A stretch of DNA of 64,000 bases, taken from an uncultured Erythrobacter sp. (GTDB lineage: Bacteria; Pseudomonadota; Alphaproteobacteria; Sphingomonadales; Sphingomonadaceae). Positions 50,227 to 58,948 of the stretch are shown here, one piece after another (positions within the stretch are counted from its first letter, which is position 1; every line of letters starts with the position of its first letter). The DNA lies in the NCBI GenBank assembly GCA_947502815.1, contig CANNBH010000001.1:1518818-1582817 (forward strand). Direction: 5' to 3'. The notes below the pieces were generated by a model, which was given only the letters and a program-made list of their open reading frames with translations, had not been told where the DNA came from and did not search any database. The position numbers were made by a program, and so were the translations under genes.

Positions 50227-51423
50227 TTATGCCAGCTCAACCGCAATCGCTGTTGCTTCGCCCCCGCCGATGCAAAGGCTGGCGACCCCGCGTTTTTTGC
50301 CCTGTGTTTTGAGCGCGTTGATCAGTGTAACGATGATCCGCGTTCCTGATGCACCGATCGGGTGACCCAATGCGGTCGCGCCGCCGTTTACGTTGATCTT
50401 GTCATGGGCGATGCCGATGTCGCGCATTGCGAACATGGCGACGCAGGCGAAGGCTTCGTTCACTTCCCACAAATCAACATCGTCAATGCTCCAACCAGCA
50501 TTGGCGAGCACTTTCTCAATCGCGCCAACTGGGGCGACGGTGAAGTCTTTGGGCTCACGTGCATGGGCAGCCATAGCTGTGATTGTGGCCACTGGCTCTT
50601 GGCCGTTCTCACTCGCGACACTCGCACGGGTTAGGACCACTGCGGCTGCGCCATCCGAAATGGAGCTTGAGGTTGCAGCCGTGATTGTGCCGTCTTTGGC
50701 GAAAGCCGCGCGCAATTGCGGGATTTTGTCAGGGCGGCCTTTGCCGGGTTGTTCGTCGGTGTCGACGGTCACTTCGCCTTTGCGCGTTTTGAACGTCACC
50801 GGGACAACTTCATCGGCAAACGCGCCGCTTTCAATCGCGGCGTTGGCGCGAGAGAGCGATTCAATCGAATAGGCGTCCTGATCTTCGCGGGTTAACTGGT
50901 ATTCATCGGCGGTGTCCTGAGCGAAAGTGCCCATCGCGCGGCCTTCCTCATAGGCATCCTCCAACCCGTCGAGGAACATGTGGTCATAGGCCGTGTCGTG
51001 GCCGATGCGGGCGCCTGAACGGTGTTTTTTGAGGAGGTACGGCGCATTGCTCATGCTCTCCATCCCGCCGGCGATAACGTAGTTGATTGAGCCGCTGGCT
51101 AATGCCTCAGCACCCATGATCACCGTTTGCATACCGCTGCCGCAGACTTTGTTGACCGTGGTGGCTTGGACCGACTTCGGCAGGCCAGCTTTGATCATTG
51201 CCTGACGGGCAGGGGCCTGACCAAGGCCCGCTGGCAGGACGCACCCCATATAGCCGCGATCAAATTGTTCGCCCGCGACGCCAGATCGTTCTACCGCTGC
51301 CTTTACAGCCGTCGCACCCAGGTCCGTGGCAGAGACATCGGACAAGGCGCCCTGCATGCCGCCCATGGGGGTGCGAGCATAGGAGAGGATAACGATCGGA
51401 TCATTTGCAGAAAACAGGGTCAT
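50227..51423 (-). CDS. acetyl-CoA acyltransferase (thiolase)
   Basis: A 398-residue thiolase. The acylated cysteine lies in VNKVCGSGMQT near residue 90, and the second catalytic cysteine in SLCIGGGEATA. The histidine is in NVNGGATALGHPIGASG. It may work in fatty-acid degradation or, as an acetoacetyl-CoA thiolase, in polyester formation. I used ATG 51423, since the frame upstream continues but is not family sequence. An AAGGA lies upstream. It is divergent from the aldehyde dehydrogenase gene. Confidence 0.9.
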   Translation of the reverse strand: MTLFSANDPIVILSYARTPMGGMQGALSDVSATDLGATAVKAAVERSGVAGEQFDRGYMGCVLPAGLGQAPARQAMIKAGLPKSVQATTVNKVCGSGMQTVIMGAEALASGSINYVIAGGMESMSNAPYLLKKHRSGARIGHDTAYDHMFLDGLEDAYEEGRAMGTFAQDTADEYQLTREDQDAYSIESLSRANAAIESGAFADEVVPVTFKTRKGEVTVDTDEQPGKGRPDKIPQLRAAFAKDGTITAATSSSISDGAAAVVLTRASVASENGQEPVATITAMAAHAREPKDFTVAPVGAIEKVLANAGWSIDDVDLWEVNEAFACVAMFAMRDIGIAHDKINVNGGATALGHPIGASGTRIIVTLINALKTQGKKRGVASLCIGGGEATAIAVELA

Positions 51424-51587
51424 GGGAGGGGTCCTTACGAAGGAGAATGCAAAGTTTCGCGTGATGTAGTGTTGCGATCCGGTGTTGGCAATCCAGACGC
51501 TCGATTGCACCCGGTGGCTTGCAAGCGCGCCGGGATTGCGCGACACTAGATAGCAAATTGAAACGAAAAGATTTGGGAGAATCCACA

Positions 51588-53018
51588 ATGGCCAATGATC
51601 GCAAGGAAGAGCTTGAGAAGCTTTTGAAACTTCAACGCGACGCTTTCACCGCGTCCCGACCCGAAGACATGGCCATGCGCAAGGATCGCATCAAACGCGC
51701 TATGGCTTTGGTCAAAGATAATGCGGATACGTTTTGCAAAGCGATGAGCGCAGACTTTGGCAGCCGTTCGGTAGAACAAAGCATGCTGACAGATGTTGCC
51801 GCCTCGGTGGGCGCGGGCAAACACGCGCTGAAACACATGGACAAATGGGCCAAGACTGAAAAGCGTTCGGTTCAATTCCCGTTGGGCCTGTTGGGCGCAA
51901 AGGCAGAAGTTCGCTATGAACCTAAGGGTGTCATCGGAATTCTCTCGCCATGGAATTTCCCATTGCAACTGGCCTTTAGCCCTTTGATGCAGATTCTTGC
52001 TGCGGGCAATCGTGCGATGATCAAACCAAGCGAATTTACAGAGCGCACCAGCGGCTTGATGGCGGAATTGGTGGAGGAATATTTCACCCCTGATGAAGTC
52101 GCCGTGATCACGGGCAGCCCAGAGGTTGCTGCGGCGTTTTCCTCGCTTCCTTTCGATCATCTCGTCTTCACCGGCTCCACGCCGACGGGGCGCCGGGTGA
52201 TGGAGGCTGCGGCCAAGAATCTTGTTCCGGTGACATTGGAGTTGGGCGGAAAGTCTCCGGTTATCATGGGACGCAGCGCCGATTTTGCAAAAGCGGGAGA
52301 GCGGATCGCCTTGGGCAAGATGATGAATGCGGGCCAAATCTGTCTTGCCCCCGATTATATGTATGTGCCTGAGGACAAGCAGGACGAAGCGGTTGCGGGT
52401 GTCACCAATGGGGCAACAGCGATGTTCCCGACATTGCTGGAAAACGATGATTATGCGTCAATCGTATCCGATCGCCATTTTGAACGGCTTCAAGGCCTTG
52501 TCGAAGATGCACGCGACAAGGGCGCTGAAGTCATTGAAGTCAATCCCGGCAACGAAGATTTCGCCAATGCGAACCAGCGCAAGATGCCTTTGACTATCTT
52601 AAAGAATGTCACTGATGAAATGGAAGCGATGCAGGACGAGATATTTGGTCCAGTCCTGCCCGTAAAGACCTACAAGGCGGTGGATCAGGCGGTCGATTAT
52701 GTGAACGAGCATGACCGTCCGTTGGGCCTGTATTACTTTGGTGAAGACAAGGTCGAGCAGGAACGCGTCCTAACCCGAACAATATCGGGCGGTGTCACAA
52801 CCAATGATGTGATTTTCCACGTATCGATGGAAGATCTGCCGTTTGGCGGCGTTGGACCATCAGGCATGGGCAGTTATCACGCGGTCGAAGGATTCCGTGA
52901 ATTCAGCCACGCCCGCGCCGTCTATCATCAACCGAAAATCGACATAGCCAAATTGGCCGGGATGAAGCCTCCATTCGGCAAAGCGACTCAAAAAGCCGCA
53001 GCGCAGATGATGAAGTAA
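51588..53018 (+). CDS. aldehyde dehydrogenase (coniferyl-aldehyde-type)
   Basis: A 476-residue NAD(P)-dependent aldehyde dehydrogenase. The catalytic cysteine is Cys252 in NAGQICLAP, and the glutamate is in LELGGKSPVIMGRS. SPWNFPLQLAFSP near residue 120 and FGPVLPVKTY follow the pattern of coniferyl aldehyde dehydrogenases used in lignin-derived compound breakdown. I chose ATG 51588, preceded by TGGGAG; the upstream part of the frame is not coding. The substrate is inferred from the subfamily only. Confidence 0.87.
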   Translation: MANDRKEELEKLLKLQRDAFTASRPEDMAMRKDRIKRAMALVKDNADTFCKAMSADFGSRSVEQSMLTDVAASVGAGKHALKHMDKWAKTEKRSVQFPLGLLGAKAEVRYEPKGVIGILSPWNFPLQLAFSPLMQILAAGNRAMIKPSEFTERTSGLMAELVEEYFTPDEVAVITGSPEVAAAFSSLPFDHLVFTGSTPTGRRVMEAAAKNLVPVTLELGGKSPVIMGRSADFAKAGERIALGKMMNAGQICLAPDYMYVPEDKQDEAVAGVTNGATAMFPTLLENDDYASIVSDRHFERLQGLVEDARDKGAEVIEVNPGNEDFANANQRKMPLTILKNVTDEMEAMQDEIFGPVLPVKTYKAVDQAVDYVNEHDRPLGLYYFGEDKVEQERVLTRTISGGVTTNDVIFHVSMEDLPFGGVGPSGMGSYHAVEGFREFSHARAVYHQPKIDIAKLAGMKPPFGKATQKAAAQMMK

Positions 53019-53077
53019 CGTGGCAGCGGGTCGCTGCTGATCCTTGCTGGCGACCTACGGTTTTGGCCGGATTGACT

Positions 53078-53129
53078 TTTGCGTCTGCCTGCGTTCGATT
53101 TTGCGCAAGTATTTATGCGCAAATTTGCG
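53078..53129 (+). promoter_or_regulatory. TTTGCG repeat cluster upstream of the nuo operon
   Basis: TTTGCG occurs at 53078-53083, 53100-53105 and 53124-53129, and in reverse (CGCAAA) at 53118-53123. The second copy, extended to TTTGCGCA, forms an inverted repeat with TGCGCAAA at 53116-53123 across 8 bases. CGCAAATTTGCG at 53118-53129 is a perfect palindrome. The 22- to 24-base spacing of the direct copies is near two helical turns. A TTGACT at 53072 could be a -35. An operator for the nuo operon is plausible. Confidence 0.4.
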
Positions 53130-53193
53130 TGAGTCGAACCCTTGCGTGGGGGCGGTGAGGGGCCTAGAGGCCTCCCAACTGGATTAACAACGC

Positions 53194-53580
53194 TTGGACA
53201 TCGCCGTGGTCGATTTGAGCCAGTATCTGCCGATACTGCTATTCATTGGGATAGCCCTCGGGCTTTCCGTCCTGTTTGTGTTTTTGCCAATGGGCGTTTC
53301 TCGCCTAACTGGCGTGCACAATCCGGATGAGGAAAAGAACTCTGAGTACGAATGCGGTTTTCCCGCTTTTGAAGATGCGCGCAGTCAGTTTGACGTGCGC
53401 TTTTATCTCGTTGCGATCAGCTTTATCATCTTCGATCTCGAAGCGGCGTTTCTGTTTCCTTGGGCGGTCAGCTTGGGCGAAACAGGCTGGGCCGGCTGGG
53501 CTGGTATGATGACATTCCTAGGCATTTTGGCCGTCGGCCTCGCCTATGAATGGAAAAAGGGAGCGTTGGACTGGGAATGA
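53194..53580 (+). CDS. nuoA: NADH-quinone oxidoreductase subunit A
   Basis: A 128-residue membrane subunit of complex I with three hydrophobic segments (about 10-34, 66-90, 97-118). The loop [20 protein letters not shown] carries the conserved cysteine region. The start is uncertain between TTG 53194 and GTG 53206; neither has a strong ribosome site. It begins the nuo operon and overlaps nuoB by four bases. Confidence 0.92.
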   Translation: MDIAVVDLSQYLPILLFIGIALGLSVLFVFLPMGVSRLTGVHNPDEEKNSEYECGFPAFEDARSQFDVRFYLVAISFIIFDLEAAFLFPWAVSLGETGWAGWAGMMTFLGILAVGLAYEWKKGALDWE

Positions 53581-54155
53581 GCACTCTAGTTACTCCCCCA
53601 CAGGGCCTGCCCGATATCTCCGCGCTTGAAACAGCGAAGGCTGGTGAGATTCGCCAACCTGACGCCGATTATTTCAAGGCGATGCAGACCGAAGTGAATG
53701 ACAAAGGGTTTCTCGTCACGTCGACAGAGGATCTGTTCCAATGGGCTCGCACGGGTTCATTGTGGTGGATGACATTCGGCCTCGCTTGTTGCGCGGTTGA
53801 AATGATCCATGTGAATATGCCGCGTTACGATATGGAGCGGTTCGGCATCGCCCCGCGCGCGTCACCGCGCCAATCGGACGTGATGATTGTCGCCGGGACG
53901 CTCTGCAACAAGATGGCACCTGCCTTGCGCAAGGTTTACGATCAAATGTCCGATCCAAAATATGTGATCAGCATGGGGTCATGCGCCAATGGCGGCGGCT
54001 ATTACCACTATTCCTACAGCGTGGTTCGCGGGTGCGACCGGATTGTCCCCGTTGATATCTATGTGCCCGGTTGCCCTCCGACTGCAGAAGCGCTGCTTTA
54101 CGGTGTGATGCAGTTGCAGCGCAAAATCCGCCGCAGCGGCTCGATTGAGCGGTGA
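53577..54155 (+). CDS. nuoB: NADH-quinone oxidoreductase subunit B
   Basis: A 192-residue peripheral subunit that carries the terminal iron-sulfur cluster N2, next to the quinone site. Cluster ligands are the two adjacent cysteines in [13 protein letters not shown], the one in [12 protein letters not shown] and the one in [13 protein letters not shown] 53577 overlaps the nuoA stop. A non-nuo gene follows it, before nuoC. Confidence 0.95.
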   Translation: MSTLVTPPQGLPDISALETAKAGEIRQPDADYFKAMQTEVNDKGFLVTSTEDLFQWARTGSLWWMTFGLACCAVEMIHVNMPRYDMERFGIAPRASPRQSDVMIVAGTLCNKMAPALRKVYDQMSDPKYVISMGSCANGGGYYHYSYSVVRGCDRIVPVDIYVPGCPPTAEALLYGVMQLQRKIRRSGSIER

Positions 54156-54159
54156 TGTG

Positions 54160-54717
54160 ATGCGCGCTCGAAAGACCGTCCGATCATTCTGTGCCGCCTT
54201 CGCACTTTCACTCGCGGTGTCATCCGGTGCCGTGATGGCAATGGACGCGCATGATGATGGCGAAACCGCTGGTTCGGTTGTGGAGCTCACTGTTGCAGGC
54301 GCCTTGGTTTCGGCGACGCTACCGTGTGCGGTCACCATGCCTGGACCTCCCAGCGGAGATGATTTTCAAAGCACCGTCTGCATCGATGGCGATCAGTTGT
54401 TTGTCTTTGCCGGATCAGAAGGCGAATTGAAGGCCGATGCTGCTCCGATGGTTTCCGATTTCGATGCGGCCTACGAAGACATCGAAACATCCAGAGACAC
54501 CACCAGCCTTGTATCGGAAGAAGTTGATGGGCGGCGCACTTTGCGTGCCGTTCGCGGACCAGATCCGGCGTATGGTGTGATGCAGGCCGTTGAGTTGGCC
54601 GATGATGCGGTTGTCTATGTGATCGCCATGTCGCGCCCCGGTGCGGACGAGCCACTTGATGAAAGCGCAAAGCAAAGAATGAGCGATTTTGTGAACTCAT
54701 TGGAGATTGGGCAATGA
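54160..54717 (+). CDS. exported protein of unknown function inserted between nuoB and nuoC
   Basis: A 185-residue protein with an N-terminal signal ([10 protein letters not shown] then a hydrophobic stretch ending near AVMA). The mature part is acidic and holds two cysteines about 18 residues apart, which could form a disulfide. I recognise no domain. It starts five bases after nuoB and its stop overlaps the nuoC ATG, so it is almost certainly translated with the operon. Complex I arm subunits face the cytoplasm, so a periplasmic product here is unexpected. Confidence 0.75.
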   Translation: MRARKTVRSFCAAFALSLAVSSGAVMAMDAHDDGETAGSVVELTVAGALVSATLPCAVTMPGPPSGDDFQSTVCIDGDQLFVFAGSEGELKADAAPMVSDFDAAYEDIETSRDTTSLVSEEVDGRRTLRAVRGPDPAYGVMQAVELADDAVVYVIAMSRPGADEPLDESAKQRMSDFVNSLEIGQ

Positions 54718-55367
54718 CTGTTTTGCATTCGGCCCCCAAATACGCGTCCAATGACGGTGTTCTTGCGAAACTGAGCAAGGCGATGGGCAAGTCGCTCATC
54801 GACGCTGATGAAGCGCATGGCGAGATTGTTTTGACCGTCAAGCGCGAGAAGATTGCTTGGGCGCTTGAAAAGCTGCGCGACAAGCATGACTATCAGCAAA
54901 TGATGGAAATTGCGGGTGCCGATTACCCTGACCGCGTAGAGCGGTTTGAGGTGGTTTACATGCTGCTTTCGATCACAAAGAACCACCGTGTCATGGTGAA
55001 ATGTTCCACCGATGAGGCGACCCCGGTTCCGACGATTACGACATTGTGGCCCAACGCCGGTTGGTTGGAACGCGAAGTGTTCGACATGTACGGCGTGGTG
55101 TTTGACGGAAATCCCGATCTTCGCCGCATTCTGACCGATTATGGGTTCGAGGGGCATCCTTTCCGTAAGGACTTCCCAATGACGGGCTACACCGAACTGC
55201 GGTATTCCGAAGACGAAAAACGCGTTGTTTATGAGCCGGTTGATTTGCCTCAAGACATGCGAACTTTCGACTTCCTATCGCCATGGGAGGGCTCTGAATA
55301 CGTCCTGCCCGGTGATGAGAAGGCCGACGCTGAAAAAGCAGATGGCAAGAAAGGGGGCGACAAATGA
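54714..55367 (+). CDS. nuoC: NADH-quinone oxidoreductase subunit C
   Basis: A 217-residue peripheral-arm subunit (30-kDa class). The signature [26 protein letters not shown] appears here, with minor variation, near residues 102-127. [21 protein letters not shown] precedes it and [15 protein letters not shown] follows. NuoC is a separate protein here, not fused with NuoD as in E. coli. It overlaps both neighbours by four bases. Confidence 0.95.
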   Translation: MTVLHSAPKYASNDGVLAKLSKAMGKSLIDADEAHGEIVLTVKREKIAWALEKLRDKHDYQQMMEIAGADYPDRVERFEVVYMLLSITKNHRVMVKCSTDEATPVPTITTLWPNAGWLEREVFDMYGVVFDGNPDLRRILTDYGFEGHPFRKDFPMTGYTELRYSEDEKRVVYEPVDLPQDMRTFDFLSPWEGSEYVLPGDEKADAEKADGKKGGDK

Positions 55368-56575
55368 GCGTCCAAATAGAAGAATCGCCAACCACCCAAG
55401 GCGATGTCATCACCAATTACACGATCAATTTCGGGCCTCAGCACCCTGCGGCGCACGGCGTTTTGCGGATGATTATGGAGCTGGATGGCGAAGTGATCGA
55501 ACGCGTCGATCCGCATGTTGGCTTGCTCCATCGGGGCACTGAAAAGCTGATTGAAACAAAGACCTACCTTCAGGCTTTGCCGTATTTTGACCGGCTCGAT
55601 TACTGTTCGCCGCTGTGTCAGGAGCATTCCTATGTGCTCGCGATTGAAAAGCTGCTGAACATCGAAGTGCCAGAGCGGGCGCAATATCTGCGGGTGTTGT
55701 TTGCTGAGCTGACGCGTATTTGTAATCACATGCTCAACATCGGCGCGCACGTCATGGATGTGGGCGCGATGACGCCGAACCTTTGGGTGTTTGAGCTGCG
55801 CGAAGATTGCCTCAACTTCTTCGAACGCGCATCGGGCGCGCGCATGCACTCCGCTTGGTTCCGCCCCGGCGGCGTGCATCAGGATGTGCCGGAGAAACTG
55901 CTGGTTGATATTGGCGATTGGCTCGACAACCGCTTCTTCCAATTGTTCGATGACGCGATGAGCCTGGTGGTCGACAACCGCATCTTCAAACAGCGTAACG
56001 TCGATATTGCCGTGGTTGGTCGGGATGATGCGATTGCTTGGGGCTTTTCCGGTCCGATGATCCGCGCCGCGGGGATTCCGTGGGACCTGCGGAAATCGCA
56101 ACCCTATGATGTCTATGAACGCATGGAATTCGATGTTCCTGTGGGTACCAACTCAGATTGCTACGACCGTTTCATGGTGCGTCTGGCCGAAGTGCGCGAA
56201 AGCGCGAAAATTATCAAACAGTGCATACGCGATATACCGCAAGGTCCAATCGCATCGACCGACGGCAAAGTCTCCCCGCCAAAACGCGGTGAGATGAAGC
56301 AATCGATGGAAAGCCTGATCCACCACTTCAAACTTTACACCGAAGGGTTCCACGTGCCCGAAGGCGAAGTTTATGTGGCGACTGAAAGCCCTAAGGGGGA
56401 ATTCGGCGTCTATCTGGTCAGCGACGGCAGCAACAAACCGTACCGCTGCAAAATCCGCCCAACCGCGTTCAGCCACCTTCAAGCGATGGAAATGATGAGC
56501 AAGGGCCACATGCTGCCAGATGCAACCGCCATTTTGGGCGCGATTGATGTTGTGTTCGGGGAGTGTGATCGGTGA
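55364..56575 (+). CDS. nuoD: NADH-quinone oxidoreductase subunit D
   Basis: A 403-residue 49-kDa subunit that with NuoB forms the quinone pocket. [13 protein letters not shown] is the family N-terminus, and [20 protein letters not shown] follows. The C-terminus ends [10 protein letters not shown] as in most homologues. GTGA at 56572 links it to the next small gene. Confidence 0.95.
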   Translation: MSVQIEESPTTQGDVITNYTINFGPQHPAAHGVLRMIMELDGEVIERVDPHVGLLHRGTEKLIETKTYLQALPYFDRLDYCSPLCQEHSYVLAIEKLLNIEVPERAQYLRVLFAELTRICNHMLNIGAHVMDVGAMTPNLWVFELREDCLNFFERASGARMHSAWFRPGGVHQDVPEKLLVDIGDWLDNRFFQLFDDAMSLVVDNRIFKQRNVDIAVVGRDDAIAWGFSGPMIRAAGIPWDLRKSQPYDVYERMEFDVPVGTNSDCYDRFMVRLAEVRESAKIIKQCIRDIPQGPIASTDGKVSPPKRGEMKQSMESLIHHFKLYTEGFHVPEGEVYVATESPKGEFGVYLVSDGSNKPYRCKIRPTAFSHLQAMEMMSKGHMLPDATAILGAIDVVFGECDR

Positions 56576-56802
56576 AGGTTTTGAGCTTTTTTGTCGCCAT
56601 CTTGAGCGGGGTTTCCATTGCGCTTGGCGTGGTGTTCATATTGCTTGGCCTGTGGAGCGTCCTTTTTTCAGACGGTGGCCTCATTATGGAAACTCAGCCC
56701 AATTGGGGGCCGAATGATTATGCAGTATGGGGACTTGTTCTGACGATTGTCGGTTATCTCGGCTTGCTGCGTTCCCGATCGGAGGCTTCGACCCATGGCT
56801 GA
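56572..56802 (+). CDS. small two-helix membrane protein between nuoD and nuoE
   Basis: A 76-residue protein with hydrophobic segments at about 5-31 and 50-67 and a short polar tail. It starts with a GTG that overlaps the nuoD stop, and its end overlaps the nuoE start by eight bases. No family is recognised. Tight coupling on both sides argues that it is translated. Confidence 0.7.
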   Translation: MKVLSFFVAILSGVSIALGVVFILLGLWSVLFSDGGLIMETQPNWGPNDYAVWGLVLTIVGYLGLLRSRSEASTHG

Positions 56803-57463
56803 TCGCACACCCGCACCAGATACCCCTGAACTCCGCGCGCGCTGGGGGGATTTTGCTTGGACGAAAGAAAGCAAAGCCAAGGCGGATCGTGAGATCGCCA
56901 AATATCCCGATGGCCGCCAGAAATCGGCGGTCATGGCGCTGCTCGATCTGGGTCAGCGTCAGGTTGGTGCAGAGACCGACACGCAAGGTTGGCTGCCGCT
57001 GCCGGTGATCGAATATATTGCGAAATACCTCGATATGCCGGTTATCCGAGTGCTCGAAGTCGCAACGTTCTATTTCATGTACAACATGAAGCCGGTCGGA
57101 AAATTCCACGTGCAGGTTTGCGGCACCACGCCGTGCATGCTGCGCGGTTCGGACGACATTATCAGCGCGTGTAAGAAACGCGGAATGGCCAAAGGCGAAG
57201 TGTCCGAAGACGGCCTTTGGACCCTCACCGAAGTCGAATGCATGGGCAATTGCGCCACCGCGCCGATGGTTCAAATCAACGACGACAATTACGAAGATTT
57301 GACGCCAGAGCGGCTCGACGTGGTTCTGGATGCGCTGGCCAAGGGCGAAGCGCCCAAAGCAGGGACGCAGGAGCCTGGTCGCCACACATCTGAGCCAAAG
57401 GATGGTGTGACGACGCTCAAAGACATGGTCGATGCGAACCACGATTACAGGGGTGAATATTGA
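56795..57463 (+). CDS. nuoE: NADH-quinone oxidoreductase subunit E
   Basis: A 222-residue thioredoxin-fold [2Fe-2S] subunit. Cluster ligands are in VCGTTPCMLRG and ECMGNCATAPMVQI. EVATFYFMYNMKPVGKFHVQVC is typical. I chose ATG 56795 from the family N-terminus. A C-terminal extension of about 50 polar residues follows the core domain. Confidence 0.95.
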   Translation: MADRTPAPDTPELRARWGDFAWTKESKAKADREIAKYPDGRQKSAVMALLDLGQRQVGAETDTQGWLPLPVIEYIAKYLDMPVIRVLEVATFYFMYNMKPVGKFHVQVCGTTPCMLRGSDDIISACKKRGMAKGEVSEDGLWTLTEVECMGNCATAPMVQINDDNYEDLTPERLDVVLDALAKGEAPKAGTQEPGRHTSEPKDGVTTLKDMVDANHDYRGEY

Positions 57464-57663
57464 TGAACGGCGGCACGCTGATCCTTGGTATTGCGGGGCT
57501 GTTTTGCTTCCTCGCTGGCGCATATTTGGCCGCCTCGGCGAACCGCACGACCGGTATCGTTTTGATGTCGATGGGTTTGCTTTTTCAAGTTTTGTGCCTG
57601 CGCCAAATGAAAATGGCCCGCAATGCCAAAACAACGCAGAAGGATGACAGCGATGCTGGCTGA
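57463..57663 (+). CDS. small membrane protein between nuoE and nuoF
   Basis: A 66-residue protein with hydrophobic segments at about 4-24 and 30-47 and a basic then acidic tail. ATG 57463 overlaps the nuoE stop by one base, and the end overlaps the nuoF start by 11. No family is recognised. Confidence 0.68.
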   Translation: MNGGTLILGIAGLFCFLAGAYLAASANRTTGIVLMSMGLLFQVLCLRQMKMARNAKTTQKDDSDAG

Positions 57664-58945
57664 TAAAGACCGCATCTTCACCAACGTCTATGGCTTCCAA
57701 GATTGGGGCCTTAAGGCGGCGCAAAAACGCGGCGATTGGGATGGCACGAAAGCGTTGATTAAACGCGGCAACGACGCGATCATCGATGAGATGAAAGCAT
57801 CCGGCCTGCGCGGACGGGGCGGGGCGGGTTTCCCGACCGGTCTTAAATGGTCGTTCATGCCGAAAAGCTCCGCCGATGGCCGGCCAAGCTTCCTCGTCAT
57901 CAACGCCGACGAATCCGAACCGGGCAGCTGCAAAGACCGTGAAATCCTGCGCCACGATCCGCACAAGCTGATCGAAGGCGCCTTGGTCGCTGGCTTCGCG
58001 ATGCGCGCGCGGGCGGCGTATATTTACGTTCGGGGCGAGTATATTCGCGAGGCCGAAACGCTTCAGGCGGCAATCGACGAGGCCTATGATGCGGGTTTAA
58101 TCGGCAAAAATGCCAGCGGATCCGGATACGATTTTGACGTGTTCATGCACCGCGGTGCGGGCGCATATATTTGCGGTGAAGAAACCGCAATGATTGAAAG
58201 CCTTGAGGGCAAAAAGGGTCAGCCTCGGTTGAAACCGCCGTTCCCGGCAGGCGCTGGCCTTTATGGTTGCCCGACCACGGTCAACAATGTTGAAAGCATC
58301 GCGGTGGTCCCAACGATCCTGCGGCGCGGAGCATCGTGGTTTTCGAGCTTTGGGCGCGAAGGCAATGCGGGCACCAAACTGTTCCAGATCAGCGGCCATG
58401 TCGAACAGCCTTGCGTAGTCGAAGAAGCGATGAGCATCCCGTTTGAGGAGCTGATTGAAAAACACTGCGGCGGCATTCGCGGCGGATGGGATAATCTGCT
58501 GGCGGTGATCCCCGGCGGTTCTTCCGTTCCTCTCGTGCCTGCCGATCAGATTCGCCATGCACCGATGGATTTTGACGGTTTGAAAGAGCTCGGTTCGGGC
58601 CTTGGTACAGCGGCTGTGATCGTGATGGACAAGTCCACCGATATCGTGCGCGCGATCTCTCGCCTCAGCTACTTTTACAAGCACGAATCCTGCGGCCAGT
58701 GCACGCCGTGCCGCGAAGGCACCGGTTGGATGTGGCGCATGATGGAGCGCCTGCGCACAGGCGATGCAGCAATCGAAGAGATCGACATGCTGCACGAAGT
58801 GACCAAGCAGGTCGAAGGGCACACCATCTGCGCGCTGGGCGATGCTGCTGCATGGCCTGTTCAAGGATTGATCCGCCATTTCCGCCCAGAGCTGGAGCGG
58901 CGTATCCATGAGCATAATGCACAATTCGCGGAGGCTGCGGAGTAA
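57653..58945 (+). CDS. nuoF: NADH-quinone oxidoreductase subunit F
   Basis: A 430-residue 51-kDa subunit that binds NADH and FMN and carries a [4Fe-4S] cluster. The NADH glycine motif is [13 protein letters not shown], the FMN region is [19 protein letters not shown], and cluster ligands are in [15 protein letters not shown] plus a later cysteine in [13 protein letters not shown] chose ATG 57653 from the family start MLADKDRIF. Confidence 0.95.
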   Translation: MLADKDRIFTNVYGFQDWGLKAAQKRGDWDGTKALIKRGNDAIIDEMKASGLRGRGGAGFPTGLKWSFMPKSSADGRPSFLVINADESEPGSCKDREILRHDPHKLIEGALVAGFAMRARAAYIYVRGEYIREAETLQAAIDEAYDAGLIGKNASGSGYDFDVFMHRGAGAYICGEETAMIESLEGKKGQPRLKPPFPAGAGLYGCPTTVNNVESIAVVPTILRRGASWFSSFGREGNAGTKLFQISGHVEQPCVVEEAMSIPFEELIEKHCGGIRGGWDNLLAVIPGGSSVPLVPADQIRHAPMDFDGLKELGSGLGTAAVIVMDKSTDIVRAISRLSYFYKHESCGQCTPCREGTGWMWRMMERLRTGDAAIEEIDMLHEVTKQVEGHTICALGDAAAWPVQGLIRHFRPELERRIHEHNAQFAEAAE

Positions 58946-58948
58946 ACC

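Noticed and set aside
53124..53145. tRNA-like TTCGA segment on the minus strand (GGGTTCGACTC) upstream of nuoA
   Set aside because: The T-arm cannot form a 5-bp stem and no cloverleaf can be drawn around it.
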